Assembly (NCBI GenBank): GCA_001464765.1
Contig: LNDV01000028.1
Coordinates: forward strand, 124,001 to 188,000
DNA from: Betaproteobacteria bacterium Ga0077526
Lineage (GTDB): Bacteria; Pseudomonadota; Gammaproteobacteria; Burkholderiales; Ga0077523
Length of the DNA stretch: 64,000 bases
Direction: 5' to 3'
Below the pieces are notes generated by a model. The model had not been told where the DNA came from. It saw nothing but the letters and a program-made list of their open reading frames with translations, and did no database searches. Positions 58,877 to 64,000 of the stretch are shown one piece after another. Numbering within the stretch: position 1 is the stretch's first letter; every line of letters begins with the position of its first letter. The translations under genes were made by a program, and so were the position numbers.

Positions 58877-59425
58877 ATGGAACTCGATAAATTCGATCGG
58901 GCCATCTTGAGGGTCCTCCAGCGCGATGCCCGGGCAAGCCTCCAGGAGGTGAGCGCGGCCGTCGGTCTGTCCTCCACGCCCTGCTGGACGCGGATCAAGA
59001 AGATGGAATCGGAGGGCGTGATCCAGGGCTACACCGTGCGGATCAATCCGGCGGCAGTCGGCTTTGCCGACACCGTGATCGTCGAGGTCACGCTGGAGAG
59101 CCACGGGGACGAAACCCTGGAGGCCTTCGGACAGGCGCTGGCGGACATCCCCGAGGTGCTGGAGGCGTTCCTGGTGTCGGGGGAGTACGACTACCTCATC
59201 CGGATCGCGGTCCGCGACACGCGGGACTACGAGCGACTGCTGCGGGAACGCCTGTACCGCATCCCGGGCATCCGGCACTCGAAATCGAGCTTCGTGCTGC
59301 GGCGGCTGAAGGAAAGCGAACTGCCGCTGGAAGGGAGCCCCCCGGCGGCACCGGCTGCACCGCGGATCCGGACGCCCAAGCCCGCCGCCGGCGGCAAGGC
59401 GACTGCAGGTCGCCGCGCGAAGTAG
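58877..59425 (+). CDS. Lrp/AsnC family transcriptional regulator
   Basis: This 182-residue protein starts at ATG 58877 (MELDKFDRAIL), with AGGAG 11 bases upstream. The N-terminal helix-turn-helix is ASLQEVSAAVGLSSTPCWTR. The C-terminal RAM domain includes VEVTLESHGDETLEAFGQAL and FLVSGEYDYLIRIAVRDTRD, the effector-binding core. An extra Pro/Ala/Lys-rich tail of about 30 residues is unusual for the family. It probably senses an amino acid and controls the divergent acetolactate synthase and itself. Confidence 0.93.
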   Translation: MELDKFDRAILRVLQRDARASLQEVSAAVGLSSTPCWTRIKKMESEGVIQGYTVRINPAAVGFADTVIVEVTLESHGDETLEAFGQALADIPEVLEAFLVSGEYDYLIRIAVRDTRDYERLLRERLYRIPGIRHSKSSFVLRRLKESELPLEGSPPAAPAAPRIRTPKPAAGGKATAGRRAK

Positions 59426-59436
59426 TTGCAGGACCC

Positions 59437-60201
59437 TCAGCAGTCCTGGTCGCTGATCCAGCCGACCGGCTTGCCGTTCACGTCGACGACCTGGGTGGCA
59501 CCCGAGCAGCGAGGCGGCGGCTTGTCGCCGCCCAGGTGGTAGACGGGGCCGGGCTTGGGCATCCCCGATGCGCCGTCTGAGGCTTCGTAGCGGAACACCT
59601 TGTGGCCTTCGCGATGGGCGGTGCAGACCCATTCCTTGAGATTCCAGTCCACGACCCGCAGTGCGACCGCGTCGGGGTCCTGGGTCGGCCACGCCACGAG
59701 CAGCTTGCCGATGGGGGCGGGCGCTTCCTCGTTGCAGGCTCGCAGCGCCTTCTGATAGCTCGACAGTGACCGGGTCCAGCCGCGGCCGTCCCGGACGATG
59801 GGGGTGGGGTCCGACGGCGGCACCGCGCGCTGCCGTCCCTCCCCGGGATAGTCCGGCCGGACCTTGATCGACGCGATGCGTTCGTCGTACCGGCCCGAGA
59901 GGCACGCGACGGGGTCCGCGGTGGTCCGGCATGCCGACAGGGAGGCCCACCATTGCCGCTGCTCGCGGTCCAGAGCAGTCCGCGCAGTCGCCTTCGCCGA
60001 GCGCAGCAGCCGCGCGTGTACGACCGCGAGATCCAGGTCGCGCTGGGCGAGCGCAGGGGAACCGCATACCGTGACCTCCACCCAGGCCTTGGCCTTCTTG
60101 CAGAGGAAGCTCGGCGACACGGCAGCCGACTGCCCGGCCGCGCAAAGCAGCACGCCAGCGACAGCGAAGCGAAGGACACGCAAGGAACTCGGAGTCGGCA
60201 T
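59437..60201 (-). CDS. Exported LprI/DUF1311-type protein
   Basis: This 254-residue protein has a signal peptide (FAVAGVLLCAAGQSAAV). The LprI-like N-terminal domain shows CKKAKAWVEVTVCGSPALAQ, ALDREQRQWWASLSACR and the closing CLSGRYDERI, which is the DUF1311 cysteine pattern. The C-terminal half (YEASDGASGMPKPGPVYHLG) is not recognised. LprI-type domains inhibit lysozymes in some bacteria; whether this one does is unknown. ATG 60201 and ATG 60210 are both possible. It is convergent with the Lrp gene. Confidence 0.8.
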   Translation of the reverse strand: MPTPSSLRVLRFAVAGVLLCAAGQSAAVSPSFLCKKAKAWVEVTVCGSPALAQRDLDLAVVHARLLRSAKATARTALDREQRQWWASLSACRTTADPVACLSGRYDERIASIKVRPDYPGEGRQRAVPPSDPTPIVRDGRGWTRSLSSYQKALRACNEEAPAPIGKLLVAWPTQDPDAVALRVVDWNLKEWVCTAHREGHKVFRYEASDGASGMPKPGPVYHLGGDKPPPRCSGATQVVDVNGKPVGWISDQDC

Positions 60202-60215
60202 GGAAGGCATCCTTG

Positions 60216-60761
60216 CTACCGCAGGAACTCCCGGTGGATGGCGCGGAACCGGTCGTCGCCGGCCCGGCGCAGCCACTCGAACCCCACCATCTCCCCGGTC
60301 ACGACCTCGATGCCGTGCTGGCGCATCCGGTCGAGCGCCGTCTGTTTCGACAGCGGCACGCGGGAGGAGACGGCATCGGTGACCACGAACACCTGCCGAC
60401 CCGTTTCCCGGAGGGCCAGCACCGTCTGCAGCACGCACACATGGGCCTCCGTGCCGCACACGACCATCTGCGGGCGCTGCCACGCGGGGTGGTCCTCGAA
60501 ACAGCGTTCGGCGACGCAGGAAAAATGCAGCTTGCGGCGAAGGCCGTCGGGCGGCAGTTCCGATCGCAAGGGCTCGACGGTCGGCCCGAGACCTTCCGGA
60601 TACTGCTCGGAAGCGATGACCGGCACACCCAGTCGCTTCGCCATCCGCACGAGCCACAGGCAACGGTCTGCCACGGCCTGCCCGTCATGAATCGCGGGAT
60701 GCAGTTTCTCCTGCACGTCCACCACCAGAAGCGTGGAGGTGGAGGCGTCCAGCAAAGGCAT
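60216..60761 (-). CDS. Isochorismatase-family cysteine hydrolase
   Basis: This 181-residue protein has the conserved Asp in LLVVDVQEKL (Asp15), a basic residue in DGLRRKLHFS and the nucleophile Cys109 in VVCGTEAHVCVLQT. YcaC/nicotinamidase-like members hydrolyse amides or N-carbamoyl compounds; the substrate here is unknown. It starts 2 bases after the stop of the TlpA-like gene, so the two are co-transcribed. Confidence 0.9.
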   Translation of the reverse strand: MPLLDASTSTLLVVDVQEKLHPAIHDGQAVADRCLWLVRMAKRLGVPVIASEQYPEGLGPTVEPLRSELPPDGLRRKLHFSCVAERCFEDHPAWQRPQMVVCGTEAHVCVLQTVLALRETGRQVFVVTDAVSSRVPLSKQTALDRMRQHGIEVVTGEMVGFEWLRRAGDDRFRAIHREFLR

Positions 60762-60763
60762 GG

Positions 60764-61276
60764 TCACGGCTTTTGCAGATAGGGGGCAAGGAGTTCGCGC
60801 ATGCGGGGGAGTGTCTTGGCGCCCCACATTTTCTCGCGAACGATGCCTTCGCGGTCGACGACGAACGCGGTGGGCGTCGGATAGCTGCGCTCGAATCCGC
60901 ATTCGTCGAGGTCGCTCGCCATGGCGCCCTGCAGGTTGTAGGTGGTCAGCATGTTGGCGACGCGCGACCGGTCCTGGGGGCGGTCCACCCCGATCACGAG
61001 GATGTCGAAACCCTGGTCCCGGTACTTCTCGAGGTACGTCTCGAGCGTGCCGATCTCGTAAGCGCAGCCCTTGCAGAAGCTGGAGAAGAAATTCACCAGC
61101 ACGACCTTGCCGCGGTAGTCGGCGAGATCGAACTTGTCGCCGCTCAGGAGCGTGCCCTTGAGGGGCGGTGCGGGTTCGCCGATCTCGACCACTGCCGCGC
61201 GGACCGGCGCGAGCAGGGCGAACAGTGCGAGCAGGCCGAGTCCGAGGACGCAGCGGCGGAGGAAGGCAGGTGACAT
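60764..61276 (-). CDS. TlpA/ResA-type thioredoxin-like protein
   Basis: This 170-residue protein has a signal peptide (VLGLGLLALFALLAPVRA). The thioredoxin-fold active site is FFSSFCKGCAYE (Cys68, Cys71), followed by YPTPTAFVVDREG with the cis-proline. The CKGC pair is unlike the WCxPC of classical thioredoxins and closer to peroxiredoxin/TlpA-like chains. It is likely periplasmic and involved in disulfide or cofactor reduction. It leads the isochorismatase gene. Confidence 0.88.
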   Translation of the reverse strand: MSPAFLRRCVLGLGLLALFALLAPVRAAVVEIGEPAPPLKGTLLSGDKFDLADYRGKVVLVNFFSSFCKGCAYEIGTLETYLEKYRDQGFDILVIGVDRPQDRSRVANMLTTYNLQGAMASDLDECGFERSYPTPTAFVVDREGIVREKMWGAKTLPRMRELLAPYLQKP

Positions 61277-61437
61277 GGAATTTCCCTGGAGAGTGCTACC
61301 GGATCCCGGGTGCATTGCCCGGTGTCTGTGGAGTCCGAGTGCAAAATCGCCCGGCAGTTTCCGACGGGACGAAGTCATTTGCGCAATTCGTGCCGAAAGC
61401 CGATTGGGTGTTGCGTTGCAGCATCGCGCTTGCCCGG

Positions 61438-62325
61438 TCAGGGCGCGGCCGTCGCCATGGGAAGTGAGGCATCCGGCGCCCACTCGGAGAGCGAGGCGTC
61501 GTACAGCTTCACGTCCGGGTGGCCGAACATCATGAGCAGCATCGTGATGCTGGATGCCGCGATGCCGCCGCCGCAGTAGGTGATGACCTGCGGCTGTGCC
61601 AGCGGACCTGCGAGCATCGCCCTCAGGTCGTCGACAGGCTTGAACGTGTTGTCGGCGCCCACTGCCGAAGCGGCCGCAACGTTGATGCTTCCCTGGATGT
61701 GGCCCGGCCGGCCGTAGTTCGTGGTGCCGGCGCCCGCATGCTGTTCCGGGCGAAGGGCATTCAGTACGCAGGCCCCGCCCGACTGGACCGCGCCGAGGAC
61801 GGCCTGTCTGTCTGCGACGAGCTCCGGATGGAACCGGGCGGTGAACACCTGGCGAGGGCGGGATCGGCCGGCGCCTGTCTCCATCGGGCGACCCTCTGCC
61901 GCCCACTTCTGGAAACCGCCATCGAGGACGACAGTCTTGGTGTGTCCGAACACCCGGAGCATCCACCACAGGCGGGTCGCCCACCAGTGGAATGCCGTGG
62001 CGTAGCAGACCACGGTGGTGTCATTCCCCACGCCGAGCCGGGCCAGAACGTCCGCGAACTGTTCGGCCGGCGGCAGCATGAAGTGCAGAGGGTGGGACCG
62101 GTCGGAGATCTCGCCGTCGATGTCCACGAACTGCGCCCCCGGGATGTGGCCCTTCTCGAAATCTGCCCTGCCCGAAACAACGTCGTAGGGGACTTCCGGC
62201 GTGGGATCGACCGGTCGTGGCATCAGGTGGGTGGTGGCGTCAAGCACCACGACCGACGGATCGCCGAGGTGGCTTGCGAGCCAGTCGGTGGAAACGATGA
62301 AACCTGCCTTCACTGCGTCGTTCAT
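61438..62325 (-). CDS. Two-domain sulfurtransferase (thiosulfate/3-mercaptopyruvate type)
   Basis: This 295-residue protein has two rhodanese domains. The N-terminal one begins FIVSTDWLASHLGDPSVVVL and carries GHIPGAQFVDID. The C-terminal one has the catalytic loop ITYCGGGIAAS (Cys251), with GHIQGSINVAAA. The CGGG(I) loop differs from the CGTG/CGSGVT of classical SseA, so donor preference is uncertain. It transfers sulfane sulfur to thiol acceptors. The start at ATG 62325 begins the family N-terminus. Confidence 0.9.
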   Translation of the reverse strand: MNDAVKAGFIVSTDWLASHLGDPSVVVLDATTHLMPRPVDPTPEVPYDVVSGRADFEKGHIPGAQFVDIDGEISDRSHPLHFMLPPAEQFADVLARLGVGNDTTVVCYATAFHWWATRLWWMLRVFGHTKTVVLDGGFQKWAAEGRPMETGAGRSRPRQVFTARFHPELVADRQAVLGAVQSGGACVLNALRPEQHAGAGTTNYGRPGHIQGSINVAAASAVGADNTFKPVDDLRAMLAGPLAQPQVITYCGGGIAASSITMLLMMFGHPDVKLYDASLSEWAPDASLPMATAAP

Positions 62326-62569
62326 GCCCGGGTCTCCTCCCTTAAGTTGCCGATTCTGACCCCCTGCCGGCTGCCTCACAACCCCGCGCGGTACCCCAAG
62401 TCTCACACCCTGCGAAGACTAGAGCCCTGAAAACAGGACTAAATCAAACGCCGGAGTGGACAGGGTATGCCCCAATTGGGTTCAATATCGGTTTTATGAG
62501 GGCTTGAGTGCTGGTCCGACCCGGTCATGCCCGGTCGGGCGAGCCCATTTCCAGGGGGACCTCGGCGAC

Positions 62570-63418
62570 ATGGACGACTACACCGCGGCATTTGAACGGC
62601 GCTATAACAATCGCGCGGCGGTGCCGGAGTACGCGCAGCACTTCGATCGGTGGACCAGGCTTTCGAAGAACGCGCGGGACGAGCTCGACAGCGATCTCGA
62701 CATCCCCTACGGCGACCACCCGATGGAGAAGATCGACATCTTCCGGTCGGAGGGACGCAGTCGCGCGCTGATGATGTTCATCCACGGGGGCTACTGGCGC
62801 TCGCTGGACAAGCGCGACCACTCGTTCATCGCCAACGAGTTCGTGAAGGCTGGCGTCACCGTCGCCATGCCCAACTACGCGCTGTGCCCCTCGGTCACCA
62901 TCGAGGAGATCGTCCAGCAGATGCTCCGCGCCACGGCGTGGCTGCACCGGACCGGCAGCCGGTACGGCGCCTTCGGCAACAGCCTGTACGTGGTCGGGCA
63001 CTCGGCCGGCGGGCATCTGGCGGCGATGATGCTGGCGGCGCAGTGGCCGAGGTACGCCCACGACCTCCCGGAAAAGATCGTCGAGGGAGCGCTTTCCGTC
63101 AGCGGGGTTTACGACCTCACTCCGTTGCTCAACGTCCCGACCGTGAACAACGATGTCCGCCTGACCGAGGCGACGGCCGTGAAGTGCAGCCCGGCATTCA
63201 TGCCGCCTGCGACCGACGCGCCGCTCTACATCGCCGTCGGCGGCAAGGAGATCGAGGGCTTTCACCAGCAGCACCAGGAAATCAAGACGCGCTGGGGCAA
63301 AGTGATCGGCGGCGACATTCCGTGCCCCCGGGACAATCACTTCAGCATCCTGGAGACGCTCGCCAATCCGGATTCCGATCTGTTCAAGTCCACGCTGAGG
63401 ATGATGAAGGTGGGCTGA
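62570..63418 (+). CDS. Alpha/beta-hydrolase, arylformamidase-like
   Basis: This 282-residue protein starts at ATG 62570 (MDDYTAAFERRYNNRAAVPE), preceded by a GGGGGA stretch. It shows the HGG oxyanion motif FIHGGYWRSLDK (His72), the nucleophile VVGHSAGGHLAAMM (Ser145), the acid region near YIAVGGKEIEGF and the terminal histidine in RDNHFSI. The N-terminal segment with YNNR and the HGGYW motif are characteristic of kynurenine-formamidase-like members. It is followed by a terminator. The substrate is inferred. Confidence 0.87.
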   Translation: MDDYTAAFERRYNNRAAVPEYAQHFDRWTRLSKNARDELDSDLDIPYGDHPMEKIDIFRSEGRSRALMMFIHGGYWRSLDKRDHSFIANEFVKAGVTVAMPNYALCPSVTIEEIVQQMLRATAWLHRTGSRYGAFGNSLYVVGHSAGGHLAAMMLAAQWPRYAHDLPEKIVEGALSVSGVYDLTPLLNVPTVNNDVRLTEATAVKCSPAFMPPATDAPLYIAVGGKEIEGFHQQHQEIKTRWGKVIGGDIPCPRDNHFSILETLANPDSDLFKSTLRMMKVG

Positions 63419-63441
63419 CCGGCCCCGCCTTCGTCCCCGAG

Positions 63442-63464
63442 AACCCCGCTCCGGCGGGGTTTTT
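63442..63464 (+). terminator. Rho-independent terminator after the hydrolase gene
   Basis: AACCCCGC-TCCG-GCGGGGTT is an 8-bp perfect stem followed by a T-run. It isolates the hydrolase transcript from the radical SAM gene. Confidence 0.9.
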
Positions 63465-63491
63465 CGTTTTCGGCTTGCCTTGGATGAAGGG

Positions 63492-63507
63492 CTGTACAAG
63501 AATACAG
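63492..63507 (+). promoter_or_regulatory. LexA (SOS) box
   Basis: CTGT (63492-63495), eight bases, ACAG (63504-63507), the exact CTGT-N8-ACAG LexA consensus. It ends 2 bases before the ATG at 63510, so bound LexA would cover the promoter and start. TTGCCT at 63475-63480 is a possible -35 element. Confidence 0.72.
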
Positions 63508-63509
63508 TC

Positions 63510-64000
63510 ATGGGCATGAAACTCCACGACGGGCGAGCGGCGTTCGGAATCAAGGGCGGAACGAATGGCGGGTTGAGGGGCCGAGGGGCGGGCCTCAATC
63601 CGGAGGGGCGGTTCGAGTCCACCCGGCGCGAGGCCGTCGACGGCGACTGGGCGCCCGGCAGCGCGGAGGATGGCGACCCACTGCCCCCCTTGCGGACCAC
63701 TGTCACGCGGGAGGAGGCGAAGAGCATCCTCACCCGCAACGACTCGCCGGACATCCCGTTTTCGTGGTCCATCAACCCGTACCGGGGGTGCGAACACGGT
63801 TGCATCTACTGTTATGCCCGTCCGAGCCACGCCTACCTCGATCTGTCACCCGGGCTGGATTTCGAGACCCGCCTGTTCGCGAAGGTGAATGCGGCGTTGC
63901 TGCTGCAGGAAGCCCTGGCGCGCCCGGGCCATGAAGTCGACACCATCGCGCTCGGCGCCAATACCGACCCGTACCAGCCCGTCGAGCGCGAGTACCGCAT
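63510..64000 (+). CDS. PA0069-type radical SAM protein (3' end outside window)
   Basis: The frame from ATG 63510 stays open to the last base (163 residues visible). It has a Gly/Arg-rich N-terminus, a TREEAKSILTRNDSPDIPF segment and the radical SAM cluster motif NPYRGCEHGCIYCYARPSH (Cys94, Cys98, Cys101; CX3CX2C). GANTDPYQPVERE follows, the signature of the PA0069/SplB-related group annotated as DNA-repair photolyase-like. ATG 63516 is an alternative start. A perfect LexA box sits directly upstream, which supports a DNA-damage role. A relative is, to my recollection, in the Pseudomonas LexA regulon. Confidence 0.88.
   Translation, partial: MGMKLHDGRAAFGIKGGTNGGLRGRGAGLNPEGRFESTRREAVDGDWAPGSAEDGDPLPPLRTTVTREEAKSILTRNDSPDIPFSWSINPYRGCEHGCIYCYARPSHAYLDLSPGLDFETRLFAKVNAALLLQEALARPGHEVDTIALGANTDPYQPVEREYR

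Overview
The window is GC-rich (about two thirds G+C by eye) and densely coded. It looks chromosomal and most like a betaproteobacterium. Pointers are PEP-CTERM exosortase substrates, a two-domain indolepyruvate:ferredoxin oxidoreductase, a CTGT-N8-ACAG LexA-type box, a TGGCAC-N5-TTGC sigma-54 promoter and intergenic palindromes of the GTAGCCCGGAC...GTCCGGG type. This is inference; no rRNA or tRNA was found to settle it.

Region 1 (1-16057, plus strand) is the distal part of an extracellular contractile injection system (eCIS, phage-tail-like) locus. In order it holds the end of a fibre/adhesin-like protein, a large baseplate protein (Afp12-like), a giant tape-measure-type protein with an internal duplication, an AAA+ ATPase, a secreted/membrane-anchored protein of unknown function, an eCIS-core (DUF4157) protein with seven QGKGIAQ repeats, and a 1141-residue fusion of an alpha/beta-hydrolase with a CHAT caspase-like protease and an unrecognised C-terminal domain. 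The last two are candidate payload and effector/executioner proteins. Tube, sheath and spike genes must lie upstream of base 1.

Region 2 (16058-26062) is accessory. It has tandem arrays of a REP-like repeat, a quinone-oxidoreductase relic, a DUF4344 metallopeptidase, arfB, a YchJ-type protein and an ECF41 sigma factor with a cupin/DJ-1 operon. Both transcription units of the ECF41 module carry an exact TGTCACA-N16-CGTC promoter. Next come a collapsed type III-like restriction helicase coupled to a HEPN-motif/LOTUS-like protein, two related small SPPEYV proteins flanking that pair, and a two-gene unit with a LarC-like nickel-insertion domain.

Region 3 (26063-32110) holds PEP-CTERM surface proteins, one of them a PhoX phosphatase convergent with a second, Tat-type PhoX. 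Region 4 (32233-44435) is metabolic and sensory: threonine dehydratase, glyoxalase-like hydrolase, AI-2E-type permease and aminotransferase on the minus strand; a semialdehyde dehydrogenase; a chemoreceptor behind a multi-hairpin leader; a PHB-depolymerase-type lipoprotein; a sigma-54-preceded substrate-binding protein plus amidohydrolase; and an HDOD protein.

Region 5 (44609-64000) holds a large zinc metalloprotease, a secreted 11-residue-repeat (LEA-like) protein, another PEP-CTERM protein, a BcsA-type synthase with a BcsS-like partner, branched-chain aminotransferase, indolepyruvate oxidoreductase, acetolactate synthase divergent from an Lrp regulator, small redox and hydrolase genes, and the start of a radical SAM gene with an SOS box directly over its start.
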